64,000 bases of DNA from Ewingella americana (GCF_006438725.1 NZ_RCZD01000002.1:125294-189293), one strand, 5' to 3'. Shown: positions 16,910 through 27,205, counted from the stretch's first letter. The notes: a model not told the origin generated them from the letters alone. Numbers and translations: made by a program.

Positions 16910-19603
16910 ATGGTGGAAGAATCACACAGACCTGACCCCGACAGTCTGCTGGCACTGGCCAATGAGAAGCCACGCGGGCAACTGAAGGTTTTTTTCGGTG
17001 CCTGCGCGGGCGTCGGGAAAACCTACGCCATGTTGCAGGAAGCGCAGCGGCTGCGCGCCACGGGTCTGGACGTGCTGATAGGCGTGGTGGAAACCCATGG
17101 GCGCGCAGAGACCGAAGCCATGTTGCCGGGTCTGAGCCAGCTCGCGCCAAAACGCATTCAGCATCGTGGGCGTCTGGTGCAGGAGTTCGACCTCGATGCC
17201 GCCCTCGCCCGCCATCCGGCGCTGATTCTGATGGACGAACTGGCGCACAGTAACGCAGCGGGTTCGCGCCATCCGAAACGCTGGCAGGATATTGAAGAGT
17301 TACTCGACGCGGGCATCGACGTGTTCACCACTGTCAACGTCCAGCATCTGGAAAGCCTGAATGACGTGGTCAGCGGCGTCACCGGCATCCTCATTCGTGA
17401 AACCGTGCCCGACCGCCTGTTTGATGATGCCACTGAAGTGGTGCTGGTGGATCTTCCGCCTGACTCCCTGCGCCAGCGCCTGAAAGAGGGCAAGGTTTAT
17501 ATTCCCGGTCAGGCCGAGCGGGCTATCGAACATTTCTTCCGTAAAGGTAACCTGATTGCCCTGCGTGAACTGGCGCTGCGCCGCACCGCCGACCGCGTTG
17601 ATGACCAGATGCGCGAATACCGCGACGACCGTGGCATTCACCGCGTGTGGCATACCCGCGACGCGCTGCTGCTGTGTATTGGACACGGCGGCGGTAATGA
17701 AAAACTGGTGCGCGTGGCATCCCGTCTGGCGGCACGTCTGGGTTGCGTCTGGCACGCGGTTTATGTCGAAACACCGCGCCTGCACCGCCTGCCTGAAGGC
17801 CAGCGGCGCGCAATTTTACGCACGCTGAAACTGGCTCAGGAACTGGGCGCTGAAACCGCCACCCTCTCCGACCCGCAGGAAGATCAGGCTATTTTACGCT
17901 ACGCCCGTGAACATCGGCTGGGCAAGATTATAATGGGCCGCCGCAAAGAGCAGCGCTGGAGAATGGGTGGCAGTTTTGCCGACCGGCTGGCGCGTATCGG
18001 ACCGGATTTGGATCTGGTGATTGTCGGGCTGGAAGACGCCCCGCCGGTCACCACACGCAAAGAACACGATGCCCGCACCTTCGCGGAAAAATTCAGTCGT
18101 CAGCTTCAGGGCTGCGCGTTGGCCGTGGCGCTGTGCGCGATGATCACGCTGTTTTCCCAGTGGCTGGTTCCGGCCTTTGATCAGGCTAACCTGGTGATGG
18201 TCTATCTGCTTGGCGTGGTGATCGTGGCGCTGTTTTATGGCCGCTGGCCGTCGGCGCTGGCGGCGGTGATCAACGTCGTCAGCTTTGATCTGTTCTTCGT
18301 GCAGCCGCGCGGATCGCTTGCGGTAACTGACGCGCAATATCTGGTGACCTTTGCGGTGATGCTGATTGTCGGCATTTTGATCGGTAATCTGACCGCCGGT
18401 GTGCGCTATCAGGCGCGTATCGCCCGCCATCGCGAGCAGCGGGCACAGCATCTTTATGAGATGTCAAAAGGGCTGAGTCAGGCGCTGACGCCGGACGCCA
18501 TTGCGCAGACCAGCCGTCACTTTATCTCATCGAGTTTGCATGCCAAAACGGCGGTCTTACTGCCACAAGAGAATGGCAGTTTGCAGCCAGCGGGATCAGA
18601 TGAAGGCACCAGTATCGTGGTGGATGACGCCATTGCCCGCTGGAGTTTTGACAAACAGATGCCCGCCGGTGCCGGCACCGACACGCTCGCGGGCGTGCCC
18701 TATCAGCTTCTGCCACTGGTGGCTTCCGGCCAGTCGCGCGGGCTGCTGGCGGTGGAGCCGGCCAACGTTCGCCAGCTGATGGTGCCGGAACAGCAACGTC
18801 TGTTGCAGACCTTTACGGTACTTATCGCCAACGCCCTCGATCGCTTGCACCTGTCGGCCCGCGCAGAAACCGCCCGGCTCGATGCCCAGCGCGAACAGCT
18901 GCGCAATTCACTGCTTTCGGCGCTTTCCCATGATTTACGTACGCCGCTGACCGTGCTGTTTGGTCAGGCAGAGATCCTGACGCTGGATTTAGCCTCCGAA
19001 GGGTCAAAACATGCGCCGCAAGCCAATCAGATCCGCCAACAGGTGCTCAGCACCACCCGGCTGGTGAATAATCTGCTGGATATGGCGCGCATCCAGTCCG
19101 GTGGGTTTAATCTGCGCAAAGAGTGGCAGTCGGTGGAAGAGATCGTCGGCAGCGCCCTGCGTATGCTGGAAACCGTGCTCAGCTCCCATGAGATAAAAAT
19201 CGAGCTACCGCCGGAGCTGTTGCTGGTCAATTGCGATGGCAGCCTGATTGAACGGGTGTTTATCAACTTGCTGGAAAATGCCCATAAATATGCGGGCGCA
19301 GGGGCCGTCATCGGTATCCGGGCCACGCCGCTGGACGACTGGCTGGAGATGGAAGTGTGGGATAACGGGCCGGGGATCGCACCCGGCGCTGAACGCGCCA
19401 TCTTCGATAAATTCTCTCGCGGCAATAAAGAATCCGCAATACCGGGTGTGGGCTTGGGATTAGCGATTTGTCGTGCCATTATTGATGTACACGACGGACG
19501 CATTTGGGCCGAGAATGGCCCGAACGGCGGCGCACGTTTCCGTTTTCGCCTGCCGCTGGAAAAATTGCCTGAGATGGACACTGACATTAACGAGGAACTG
19601 TGA
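16910..19603 (+). CDS. kdpD: sensor histidine kinase KdpD
   Basis: The 897-residue protein (E. coli 894) contains, in order: the KdpD N-terminal domain with Walker A GACAGVGKT (about residues 28-36), a USP-like domain (~250-380), four transmembrane helices (~400-500), a GAF-type region, and the kinase core with phospho-acceptor His674 in ALSHDLRTPLT. The ATP-binding motifs NLLENAHKYA and GVGLGLAICRAI follow. It senses K+ limitation and phosphorylates KdpE. ATG 16910 with AAGGA upstream was chosen over an in-frame extension of 38 residues. A 115-bp gap separates it from kdpC. Confidence 0.96.
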   Translation: MVEESHRPDPDSLLALANEKPRGQLKVFFGACAGVGKTYAMLQEAQRLRATGLDVLIGVVETHGRAETEAMLPGLSQLAPKRIQHRGRLVQEFDLDAALARHPALILMDELAHSNAAGSRHPKRWQDIEELLDAGIDVFTTVNVQHLESLNDVVSGVTGILIRETVPDRLFDDATEVVLVDLPPDSLRQRLKEGKVYIPGQAERAIEHFFRKGNLIALRELALRRTADRVDDQMREYRDDRGIHRVWHTRDALLLCIGHGGGNEKLVRVASRLAARLGCVWHAVYVETPRLHRLPEGQRRAILRTLKLAQELGAETATLSDPQEDQAILRYAREHRLGKIIMGRRKEQRWRMGGSFADRLARIGPDLDLVIVGLEDAPPVTTRKEHDARTFAEKFSRQLQGCALAVALCAMITLFSQWLVPAFDQANLVMVYLLGVVIVALFYGRWPSALAAVINVVSFDLFFVQPRGSLAVTDAQYLVTFAVMLIVGILIGNLTAGVRYQARIARHREQRAQHLYEMSKGLSQALTPDAIAQTSRHFISSSLHAKTAVLLPQENGSLQPAGSDEGTSIVVDDAIARWSFDKQMPAGAGTDTLAGVPYQLLPLVASGQSRGLLAVEPANVRQLMVPEQQRLLQTFTVLIANALDRLHLSARAETARLDAQREQLRNSLLSALSHDLRTPLTVLFGQAEILTLDLASEGSKHAPQANQIRQQVLSTTRLVNNLLDMARIQSGGFNLRKEWQSVEEIVGSALRMLETVLSSHEIKIELPPELLLVNCDGSLIERVFINLLENAHKYAGAGAVIGIRATPLDDWLEMEVWDNGPGIAPGAERAIFDKFSRGNKESAIPGVGLGLAICRAIIDVHDGRIWAENGPNGGARFRFRLPLEKLPEMDTDINEEL

Positions 19604-20289
19604 CTGCATCCCCCATTAATATTTTGATTGTTGAAGATGAAAAAGAGATCCGGCGCTTTGTCCGCACAGCGCTGGAAGGGGAAGGTTTGCGCGTGTTCGA
19701 GAGCGATACGCTGCAACGCGGGCTGATTGAAGCCGGCACCCGCAAACCGGACCTGATTATTCTCGATCTCGGTTTGCCGGACGGTGATGGCCTGACGTAC
19801 ATTCGCGATTTGCGTCACTGGAGCGCCATTCCGGTGATCGTGCTGTCGGCACGTACCAGCGAAGAGGACAAAATTGCCGCACTGGATGCCGGGGCCGATG
19901 ACTTCCTGACTAAGCCGTTTGGCGTCGGCGAGTTACTGGCCAGGGTGCGCGTCGCGCTGCGCCGTCATGCGGGCAGCTCACAGGAAAGCCCGCTGGTGAC
20001 CTTTTCTGACGTCACGGTGGATCTGATCAACCGTCGCGTACAGCGAAACGGGGAAGATTGTCACCTGACACCGATTGAATTTCGCCTGCTGGCTGAACTG
20101 CTGGCCAACAGCGGTAAAGTGATCACCCAGCGTCAGCTACTGAGCCACGTCTGGGGGCCGAATTACGTCGAACATAGCCACTATTTACGTATTTACATGG
20201 GGCATCTGCGCCAGAAGCTGGAAGCCGATGCCACCCGCCCGCGTCATCTGCTGACCGAAACGGGTGTCGGCTACCGTTTTCTGCCTTAG
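19600..20289 (+). CDS. kdpE: response regulator KdpE (OmpR family)
   Basis: This 229-residue regulator has a receiver domain with phospho-acceptor Asp56 (IILDLGLPDGDG), the acidic pair Glu12/Asp13 and Lys in FLTKPFG. A winged-helix DNA-binding domain follows (LTPIEFRLLAELL ... YLRIYMGHLRQKLE). Start is GTG, overlapping the kdpD stop in a GTGA arrangement, so the two are translationally coupled. It binds the box at 12177-12193 to activate kdpF. Confidence 0.96.
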   Translation: MTASPINILIVEDEKEIRRFVRTALEGEGLRVFESDTLQRGLIEAGTRKPDLIILDLGLPDGDGLTYIRDLRHWSAIPVIVLSARTSEEDKIAALDAGADDFLTKPFGVGELLARVRVALRRHAGSSQESPLVTFSDVTVDLINRRVQRNGEDCHLTPIEFRLLAELLANSGKVITQRQLLSHVWGPNYVEHSHYLRIYMGHLRQKLEADATRPRHLLTETGVGYRFLP

Positions 20290-20318
20290 GGTAATCATTA
20301 ACAGGCTCTGATGTTTTT

Positions 20319-20335
20319 TGCCTGACAATCAGGCA
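20319..20335. other. short inverted repeat after kdpE
   Basis: TGCCTGA and TCAGGCA form a 7-bp stem with a CAA loop, 30 bp after the kdpE stop. T residues precede rather than follow it, so it is not a classic terminator, although it may end or stabilise the kdp transcript. Confidence 0.4.
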
Positions 20336-20368
20336 TTAAATCTGAACAACGTTGAAGCTGGCATTACA

Positions 20369-20935
20369 TTACATAGGAAGGTGATTTGTTAACATCAGGT
20401 CCGCTGCTAAAGAATCATTTAGCTGTTGGTATATTTCGTGATGATTCGCAGATTTATAGCCGGTAAGTAAAGTGCGGGCTTCTTCATTCCACCCTGAAGA
20501 ACGCAATCGTGCCTGATTTATTTCTGCGTTAATCCTGCCATTAACTCCAGCGTCACTAATCTGAAAAGCAATATTATCAATATATTCTGAGTAGAGACGG
20601 AATGTTTCAGGAGACCAAATGGCTCTATTAGAGTACATGATGGCGTTAATATTTTGTCTTGTTTTTTTTATTTCACTGACCGATATATTCTCCCAGTCAC
20701 CCACTTCTTCTATATAACAGTAAATTTGATTCAATGGCTGTTTTATCTGGTCATAAACCGTCAATCGCCTGTCCGCTAGTTTTGCAGAGATTTCCTTTTC
20801 AATAAGTTGTTTTGACTGGAATTTCGTAATACTCTGCTGTACAAAAAAACCACTAACCCCTATCATTACAGGAACTGTAATAGAGACTATTATTTTCGCA
20901 ATTTCTATCATCCGACTGAATTTTTTATCGTCCAT
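20369..20935 (-). CDS. uncharacterised membrane-anchored protein
   Basis: I do not recognise this 188-residue protein. It has one N-terminal transmembrane helix (IAKIIVSITVPVMIGVSGFFV, about residues 12-32) followed by a mostly helical, charged cytoplasmic or periplasmic domain. The coding sequence is visibly richer in A+T than its neighbours and uses codons such as ATA, AGA-like and TTA more often. It has a GGAAAG ribosome site. It stands alone between kdpE and pgm, where E. coli has no such gene. A recent acquisition is inferred from composition. Confidence 0.65.
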   Translation of the reverse strand: MDDKKFSRMIEIAKIIVSITVPVMIGVSGFFVQQSITKFQSKQLIEKEISAKLADRRLTVYDQIKQPLNQIYCYIEEVGDWENISVSEIKKTRQNINAIMYSNRAIWSPETFRLYSEYIDNIAFQISDAGVNGRINAEINQARLRSSGWNEEARTLLTGYKSANHHEIYQQLNDSLAADLMLTNHLPM

Positions 20936-21053
20936 GTTTTCTTTCCGGCTACTTTTGATTTAAGTTGAAATATCCATTTCTTCATCAGTACTTTACAGAT
21001 TCTATTGCAAATAATAATCCGAACAATAATGTAAATATCCCCGCATTATGTCT

Positions 21054-21086
21054 AAAAGAAACACGCTGATAATTCAGCGTGTTTCT
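21054..21086 (-). terminator. rho-independent terminator after pgm
   Basis: A 13-bp stem AGAAACACGCTGA / TCAGCGTGTTTCT with a 4-base loop is followed on the minus strand by TTTAGA. It lies 20 bp beyond the pgm stop. Confidence 0.85.
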
Positions 21087-21106
21087 GCGCAGATGCAAAA
21101 TGCGAT

Positions 21107-22750
21107 TTATTTGGCGTCGGCGAGAACTTTGCTGACGATATCCACGGCTTCTTTCTCAATTTTTTCGCGATGTTCTGCACCAAGGAAGCTTTCACAATAG
21201 ATCTTGTAAGCTTCTTCAGTACCGGACGGACGCGCGGCGAACCAGCCGTTTTTGGTCATCACTTTCAGACCACCGATCGACGCGCCATTACCCGGTGCGT
21301 TGGTCAGGCGGGCGGTGATAGGGTCACCGGCCAGAGTGTCAGCTTTCACCTGTTCAGGGGAGAGTTTAGACAACGCCGCTTTCTGTGCGTGGGTCGCGGG
21401 TGCCTGAATACGATTGTAGCTTGGGGCACCGAAACGGGCTGCCAGCTCGTTGTAATGCTCCTGCGGATTCTTACCGGTAACCGCTGTGATTTCCGCCGCC
21501 AGCAGACACATAATGATGCCGTCTTTGTCGGTGGACCACGGTGTGCCGTCGAAACGCAGGAACGAAGCACCCGCACTCTCTTCGCCGCCAAATCCGAAGC
21601 TGCCATCGAACAAACCATCAACGAACCATTTGAAGCCCACCGGCACTTCCACCAGCTTGCGGCCCAAATCTTCAACCACACGGTCGATCATCGCGCTGGA
21701 AACCAGCGTTTTGCCGACGGCAACATCTTTGCCCCACTGCGGACGGTGCTGGAACAGATACTGAATCGCCACCGCCAGATAATGGTTCGGGTTCATCAGG
21801 CCAGCAGGCGTCACGATACCGTGGCGGTCGTAGTCAGGGTCATTAGCGAAGGCAAGGTCAAACTTGTCACGCAGCGCCAGCAGACCGGCCATGGCCGATT
21901 CAGACGAGCAGTCCATGCGGATCACGCCGTCGTGGTCGAGATGCATGAAACGGAAAGTCTGATCGACGGAGTCATTCACCAGCGTAAGATCCAGCTGGTA
22001 ATGCGCGGCGATGCGTTTCCAGTACTCGATACCAGAACCGCCGAGCGGATCCACACCGAGCTTCAGGCCCGCTTTCTGGATGGCTTTCATGTCAACGATT
22101 TCGCCCAGACTCTCAATGTAAGGCTGGACCAAATCAATCGCTGTCAGGTGTCCGCTTTTCCAGGCCGCATCCAGCGTCTGGCGCTGTACGCCGGCCAGTT
22201 TGGCGGCCAGCAGGGCGTTGGCACGTTTTTCAATCACCGAAGTCAGATCGGTATCCGCCGGTCCGCCATTGGTAGGATTGTATTTAATGCCACCGTCTTC
22301 CGGCGGGTTGTGCGATGGAGTGATAACAATACCATCGGCCTTCGCGCCACCTTTACGGTTGTGCGTCAGGATCGCGTGCGATACCGCAGGCGTCGGCGTG
22401 AAGCCGTTCTCTTCCTGCACGATAACGTCAACGCCGTTGGCGGTCAGCACTTCCAGCACAGAAATAAAGGCGGGCTCAGACAGCGCATGGGTATCTTTCC
22501 CCACGTAGCACGGGCCGGTGGTGCCCTGCTCTTTACGCACTTCGGCAATCGCCTGAGCAATCGCCAGAATGTGATTTTCGTTAAAGCTGTGGCGCTCTGC
22601 GCTGCCACGGTGGCCGGACGTGCCGAATTTCACCGCATGAGCAGTATTCGCCGGGTCCGGTTGCAGGACGTAATATTGTGACGTCAACTGCGCCACATTA
22701 ATCAAATCGCTTTGCTGAGCAGGTTGCCCTGCACGGGGGTTATTGGCCAC
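21107..22750 (-). CDS. pgm: phosphoglucomutase (alpha-D-glucose phosphate-specific)
   Basis: This 547-residue enzyme (E. coli 546) interconverts glucose-1-phosphate and glucose-6-phosphate. The active-site serine loop [24 protein letters not shown] is present, along with the metal loop DPDYDRHG, the sugar-binding loop [10 protein letters not shown] and the phosphate-binding RPSGTE at the C-terminus. It follows seqA by 24 bp on the same strand, the conserved seqA-pgm operon. Confidence 0.97.
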   Translation of the reverse strand: MANNPRAGQPAQQSDLINVAQLTSQYYVLQPDPANTAHAVKFGTSGHRGSAERHSFNENHILAIAQAIAEVRKEQGTTGPCYVGKDTHALSEPAFISVLEVLTANGVDVIVQEENGFTPTPAVSHAILTHNRKGGAKADGIVITPSHNPPEDGGIKYNPTNGGPADTDLTSVIEKRANALLAAKLAGVQRQTLDAAWKSGHLTAIDLVQPYIESLGEIVDMKAIQKAGLKLGVDPLGGSGIEYWKRIAAHYQLDLTLVNDSVDQTFRFMHLDHDGVIRMDCSSESAMAGLLALRDKFDLAFANDPDYDRHGIVTPAGLMNPNHYLAVAIQYLFQHRPQWGKDVAVGKTLVSSAMIDRVVEDLGRKLVEVPVGFKWFVDGLFDGSFGFGGEESAGASFLRFDGTPWSTDKDGIIMCLLAAEITAVTGKNPQEHYNELAARFGAPSYNRIQAPATHAQKAALSKLSPEQVKADTLAGDPITARLTNAPGNGASIGGLKVMTKNGWFAARPSGTEEAYKIYCESFLGAEHREKIEKEAVDIVSKVLADAK

Positions 22751-22774
22751 TGGCGCTTCTCCCTGACGCTGAAA

Positions 22775-23332
22775 TTAGAGTGTACCGCACACTTTGTCAG
22801 TCAGTTCCGCGGGGAACTGCATCAATTGCATGATGTGTTCAATCATGCTGCGTTTGCGGTCTGTGTTGGTATTGGTGATAACCCAATACGGCGTTCCAGG
22901 AACGTGTTTAGGTTTGGTATGGATACCGTTTTGCAGCAGGGTCTGCTGGTCACCGGCGAAATAGGTGCGCGTGCGGCCACGAAGGGAATCTGTCGCGGCA
23001 GCGAATTCTTTAGGATTCAGGCAATACAACGTAGACAGAATCAGCATGAAACGGTTCACCGCTTTGGTCTGCTCTGCGTACTCGTCAGACAGCAGCAGTT
23101 CACGCACGGCACGCACTTTGTCACGTGCGGTGTTGGCGGCAACGGCAGGCGCTTTTTCCTGGGCAGCGGCACCTGAAACCGGCGAACCCGCAACGGCAGG
23201 TGTGGACTTCACTTCCTGACCGGCAGAAAACTTCAACATACGGCGCAAAATATCCGACGCAGTTTCACCGATATGCTGCGTATGGCTGGCAATATAACGG
23301 TAGAGTTCTTCGTCAACCTCAATAGTTTTCAT
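22775..23332 (-). CDS. seqA: negative modulator of replication initiation SeqA
   Basis: The 185-residue protein has the N-terminal multimerisation domain (MKTIEVDEELYRYIASHTQHIGETASDILRRMLKF) and a C-terminal domain that binds hemimethylated GATC, with RTRTYFAGDQQTLL and PKHVPGTPYWVITNTNT. It sequesters oriC and organises newly replicated DNA. The linker (about residues 38-70) is Ala/Pro-rich and variable, as usual. It is the first gene of the seqA-pgm operon and is divergent from ybfF. Confidence 0.96.
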   Translation of the reverse strand: MKTIEVDEELYRYIASHTQHIGETASDILRRMLKFSAGQEVKSTPAVAGSPVSGAAAQEKAPAVAANTARDKVRAVRELLLSDEYAEQTKAVNRFMLILSTLYCLNPKEFAAATDSLRGRTRTYFAGDQQTLLQNGIHTKPKHVPGTPYWVITNTNTDRKRSMIEHIMQLMQFPAELTDKVCGTL

Positions 23333-23584
23333 CTTTTTCCAGTACTGTTTTTTCTACTTAATTTGTTCAAAAGGATTATACAAATTTCTACGCGTTTACG
23401 AACAGGGGAATTGTGCCGCGAAGCAAAAAGCAGAATTATTACCTTTCGCTGCATGCTGGCCCCGGCCTGTTCTTCTCCACGTAGTGAAATCCCGCTCAGG
23501 CATCAGGCAGAAAACTTTCCATTTTAAAAATTATCCGCCACTCATGATAACCTAATGAGATTGTTTATCTGCATGAACTTCACC

Positions 23585-24355
23585 ATGAAATTACATTATC
23601 GTCTGCAAGAATCCGCCCAACCTGATAGTAAAACCCTACCGGTTTTGCTGGTCCACGGTCTGTTTGGCACGCTGGATAACCTCGGCGTGCTGGCTCGCGA
23701 CCTGAAACAACAGCATAGCGTGTTGCAGGTTGATATGCGTAATCACGGCCAGTCAGGACGGTCTGACGACATGTCTTATGCCGCGATGGCGCAGGATTTA
23801 CTGGAAACGTTGGATGATGTGGGTATCCAAAAAGCCATTGTTATCGGCCACTCCATGGGCGGTAAAGCCGCGATGGCCATGACGGCGCTGGCGCCGGAGC
23901 GCATTGCGAAACTGGTGGTGATTGACGTCGCACCGGTGGATTACCAGACGCGTCGCCACGATGAGATTTTTGCCGCCATCAACGCGGTGACCGAGGCAGG
24001 TCTTCATGATCGCAGTGCCGCTGCTGCCTGTATGCGTGACGTTATAAAAGAAGAAGGGGTGATTCAGTTCCTGCTCAAATCGTTCCAGCAAGGTGAGTGG
24101 CGTTTTAATGTGCCGGTGCTGATGGCGGAGTATGAAAAAATCGTTGGCTGGGAGACCCTCCCCGCGTGGCCGCATCCGGCGCTGTTTATCCGTGGCGGTT
24201 TATCGCCTTACGTTCAGGATAAATATCGTGATGCTATTGCCAGCCAATTTCCGCTGGCGCGCGCGCATGTGGTGGCCGGAACCGGTCACTGGGTACACGC
24301 AGAAAAACCGGAAGCGGTACTGCGTGCTGTACACCGATTCATCGATGAAGCCTGA
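23585..24355 (+). CDS. ybfF: alpha/beta-hydrolase esterase YbfF
   Basis: The 256-residue protein has the alpha/beta-hydrolase fold. It shows the oxyanion HGLFGTLDNLG, the nucleophile elbow GHSMGGKA (Ser near residue 93) and the catalytic His in GTGHWVHAEKP near the C-terminus. E. coli YbfF is a short- to medium-chain acyl esterase of unsettled role. I chose ATG 23585 (MKLHYRLQES) by homology. In-frame starts 4 and 10 codons upstream exist, and none has a strong ribosome site. Confidence 0.9.
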   Translation: MKLHYRLQESAQPDSKTLPVLLVHGLFGTLDNLGVLARDLKQQHSVLQVDMRNHGQSGRSDDMSYAAMAQDLLETLDDVGIQKAIVIGHSMGGKAAMAMTALAPERIAKLVVIDVAPVDYQTRRHDEIFAAINAVTEAGLHDRSAAAACMRDVIKEEGVIQFLLKSFQQGEWRFNVPVLMAEYEKIVGWETLPAWPHPALFIRGGLSPYVQDKYRDAIASQFPLARAHVVAGTGHWVHAEKPEAVLRAVHRFIDEA

Positions 24356-24616
24356 TGTGGGATAAGCTGGGGATAAATTGTGCAAAAAGGCTGCATAACT
24401 TAGTCACTTAGCCATAATTCCGGGCTTTTAACCGTTGTGAACCCCGGTATGGCTGGGGTATGATTGCGCGCTGAAATTTTGCCGCCTCGCGTTATGTTGT
24501 ATAACACGGTGCGAGGGGTAAATGGGGTTAGGGTTTATTAGCCCGAAATGTGTAAGGCAATCGTCTGAAACGGCTTGCCGTTTTCCGATGTAACTTCCCT
24601 GGTTGTACCGCTACCT

Positions 24617-24895
24617 ATGGCAAAAGAACAACTGGATCGCACGACGCTTGATCTGTTCGCAGATGACCGCCGTCCAGGGCGTCCAAAAACAAATCCGCTT
24701 TCCCGTGATGAACAGCTCAGGATCAACAAGCGTAACCAGCTGCGCCGCGATAAAGCGAGTGGCTTGCGACGCGTAGAGCTGAAAATGAACGCCGAGGCGG
24801 TTGATACACTCAACAAGCTGGCGGAAGAACGCAATATTAGTCGTAGCGAACTGATTGAAGAGATGCTGCTGGCGCATCTGAATCAGCAAAGCTAA
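24617..24895 (+). CDS. ybfE: YbfE family ribbon-helix-helix-like protein
   Basis: The 92-residue product begins MAKEQLDRTTLDLFADDRRPGRPKTNPLSRDEQLRINKRNQLRRDK, closely matching E. coli YbfE, a member of the LexA regulon there. The C-terminal half resembles a ribbon-helix-helix segment (VELKMNAEAVDTLNKLAEERNISRSELIEEML), suggesting DNA binding. The start was set by homology; an upstream in-frame ATG (24575) exists. I looked for a LexA box (CTG-N10-CAG) upstream and did not find a clear one. Confidence 0.88.
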   Translation: MAKEQLDRTTLDLFADDRRPGRPKTNPLSRDEQLRINKRNQLRRDKASGLRRVELKMNAEAVDTLNKLAEERNISRSELIEEMLLAHLNQQS

Positions 24896-24976
24896 AGATC
24901 GATCCCCACTATCCAAAATCGCTCATGTTGCATCAGGGTAACGCATGCTGAGGCAGCGTGACGGATAAGGTTGAAA

Positions 24977-25009
24977 GCGGGTAGCCGTTGCCGGTACCCG
25001 CCTGTTTTT
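24977..25009 (+). terminator. terminator after ybfE
   Basis: A stem GCGGGTA / TACCCGC is followed by CTGTTTTTC. It lies between the convergent ybfE and chemoreceptor genes. Confidence 0.7.
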
Positions 25010-25039
25010 CATCTCTGGCTATTCTTCGTCACTTCTTTG

Positions 25040-26704
25040 TTAAAATTTTTCCCAATTTTCTGTACTTCTGCCACCTGCCAGCTCGATATCCGGGCGTAAC
25101 AACGGCGATTTATGGGCAGCCGGTTTCTTCTGGTTAACCCCGGAAACATGGTCTTTCAACTTGAAGGTTGCCACGGCGTTGTTGAGCAATGCAGCCTGCT
25201 CTTCCAGTGAAATAGCGGCCTGTGAGGCTTCCTCTACCAACGCAGCATTCTGCTGGGTGACGCTGTCCATTTGTGTCACCGCAATAGCAACCTGACTGAT
25301 TCCTTTACTCTGCTCATCTGATGCCGAGGCAATTTCAGCCATGATATCGGTGACGTGGGTGATTGAGCGAACCACGTCATCCATGGTCGAACCGGCGTTT
25401 TCCACCAGTTTCGAGCCACTGTCGACCCTTGAAACTGACTCGCTGATCAGCTGCTCGATCTCTTTGGCAGCCTGCGCACTGCGCTGCGCTAAATTACGCA
25501 CTTCGCTGGCAACCACGGCAAAACCGCGCCCCTGCTCACCCGCTCGCGCGGCTTCTACAGCAGCATTCAGCGCCAGGATGTTGGTCTGGAAGGCGATACT
25601 GTTGATGACTGAGGTGATCTCCGCAATCTTCTTCGAGCTGCCGGAGATCTCTTTCATCGTACTGACCACATCCGCCACGATACTCCCGCCTTTACGTGCG
25701 GTAGCTGACGCATCCACGACCAACTGGCTGGCGTGATGGGCGTTGTCGGCATTGTGTTTCACGGTCGCGGTGAGCTGCTCCATACTGGCTGCCGTCTCTT
25801 CCAGAGCCGATGCCTGCTGTTCGGTGCGCGAGGAGAGATCATTGTTGCCAGCGGAAATCTCCGAGGCTCCCTGATAAATATTGTTGGTGCAGTTACGGAT
25901 GGTTTGCACGGTATTGATCAAACTGGCCTGCATGGCATTAAGCAACGGGATCAGTTTGCCAGCACAGTTTTTGCCGAACTCTTCCAAATCATGCGTCAGA
26001 TCACCACGGGCAATAACCGCAAACTGGTCACGGATTTTGTTGAGTGGATTCACCAAAGCCATCACAAGGTAGCGATCGGTCAGGAACAAAATCACGATGC
26101 CCAGGCCAAACGCAGTCAACAGGATGATTTTGCTCACCTGGGTCAGATGACTGGATTGTTGTTCCGATTTTTGTAACGCGACGGCGATCAGGCCGTTCGC
26201 CTTCTCGACCGTAGCGCCAAATTTGACACTCAGCGGCACCACAGACACATTTGCAATCTGCTTGTAGGCTTCAAAGTTTCTACTGCTGGCGGCATTAAAC
26301 AGTGGCCTAGCGCCCTGCTCCGCCAGTGCTGACCAATCAGTGAGTAGCTCCTGAACAATCGCATCGTCTAACCCAGGATGAGGGGCGTTCCTAAATGCCG
26401 TCAGCGCCTGCGTCATGTTAGTGATTGCCAGCTTTGCGTTGTCAAAGATTTCAGGACCTTTGCTGGGGTCGCTCTGAAGTAGTGCCATAGCGCGGGTCAA
26501 ACGGGTTTGTGAACGGAAATACTGGTCACTGCCTCGGTGTATCAGTGTCAAATCATTAACCAATGCGACATTGATTTCGGCGTTTTTCGTCAAGGAGTTA
26601 AGTGATGTGACGGTATAGATTGCAACACAGGCCCACATGACGCAAAAAACGCCAAGGATCCATAACAAGGCTGCCCTGATGGTGATATTTTTCAAAAATT
26701 GCAC
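25040..26704 (-). CDS. methyl-accepting chemotaxis protein (Tar/Tsr-type)
   Basis: The 554-residue chemoreceptor has a first membrane helix (~10-32), a periplasmic four-helix-bundle ligand domain (~33-190), a second helix ([16 protein letters not shown]), a HAMP domain (~213-265) and a signalling coiled coil. The invariant hairpin tip [28 protein letters not shown] is present. It ends in NWEKF, a variant of the NWETF pentapeptide that tethers CheR/CheB in E. coli Tar and Tsr. A sigma-28 promoter lies upstream. The ligand is unknown. It is inserted between ybfE and fldA, where E. coli has no receptor. Confidence 0.93.
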   Translation of the reverse strand: MQFLKNITIRAALLWILGVFCVMWACVAIYTVTSLNSLTKNAEINVALVNDLTLIHRGSDQYFRSQTRLTRAMALLQSDPSKGPEIFDNAKLAITNMTQALTAFRNAPHPGLDDAIVQELLTDWSALAEQGARPLFNAASSRNFEAYKQIANVSVVPLSVKFGATVEKANGLIAVALQKSEQQSSHLTQVSKIILLTAFGLGIVILFLTDRYLVMALVNPLNKIRDQFAVIARGDLTHDLEEFGKNCAGKLIPLLNAMQASLINTVQTIRNCTNNIYQGASEISAGNNDLSSRTEQQASALEETAASMEQLTATVKHNADNAHHASQLVVDASATARKGGSIVADVVSTMKEISGSSKKIAEITSVINSIAFQTNILALNAAVEAARAGEQGRGFAVVASEVRNLAQRSAQAAKEIEQLISESVSRVDSGSKLVENAGSTMDDVVRSITHVTDIMAEIASASDEQSKGISQVAIAVTQMDSVTQQNAALVEEASQAAISLEEQAALLNNAVATFKLKDHVSGVNQKKPAAHKSPLLRPDIELAGGRSTENWEKF

Positions 26705-26861
26705 AATGTGCCTCTCGTGAAACGTTAACGTTTCTTTTTATGAGATTAACGGGGATGCAGAGAATCAAGACAGGTCTCGGCCTGAGATTGGCACCGGGAC
26801 ATGGTTGAACACCTCTCCGGGCATCGATTTCTTTATTATGTTGAGATTCCTCTCGCATCTT

Positions 26862-26888
26862 CTATCGGCTCAGGAACAGTAAAATTTA
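26862..26888 (-). promoter_or_regulatory. sigma-28 (FliA) promoter of the chemoreceptor gene
   Basis: On the minus strand the sequence reads TAAATTTT, 11 bases, GCCGATAG. This matches the FliA consensus TAAAGTTT-N11-GCCGATAA with one mismatch in each half and the exact spacer. It is about 158 bp upstream of the start codon, so the leader would be roughly 150 nt. Confidence 0.82.
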
Positions 26889-27100
26889 GTTACGCTGCGA
26901 AATTTTTTTCATATTTGCGATTACCCGCGTCTTCAGCAAGGACAAGGTCTATACCCCCACTAACGGCATAAAACACACGAAGGCGATAACGCTTCGCATT
27001 AATGACCGATAAACTTATTTTCCAATCCGTATAGGTGCGCAGAAGCATGTTCTCCATGCGGCGAGTTTGCTATTATCTGCGGCATTATTGCCTGTGATGT

Positions 27101-27166
27101 ATGCCCAAAATCATTCAAGTTGCACGAAAGCGTCGCCAACGCATCTGAGTCTTGAAAAATAACGGG
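27101..27166 (+). repeat. internally deleted copy of the dispersed repeat
   Basis: The left end ATGCCCAAAATCATTCAAGT joins directly to right-arm sequence CGCCAACGCATCTGAGTCTTGAA. The central CTTACT/AGTAAG hairpin is missing. It lies 40 bp before fldA, in its promoter region. Confidence 0.55.
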
Positions 27167-27205
27167 TATAAGGCTTTTCATTGAGAACAAGAGGTTACGA
27201 ATCTT

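Noticed and set aside
21170-22681. 503-codon open frame antisense to pgm
   Set aside because: It lies wholly within pgm on the opposite strand, has no ribosome site, and its translation has no recognisable domain. Such long antisense frames arise from codon bias in GC-rich genes.
24356-24616. LexA box upstream of ybfE
   Set aside because: E. coli ybfE is SOS-regulated, but I found no CTG-N10-CAG sequence with a reasonable match in this interval.
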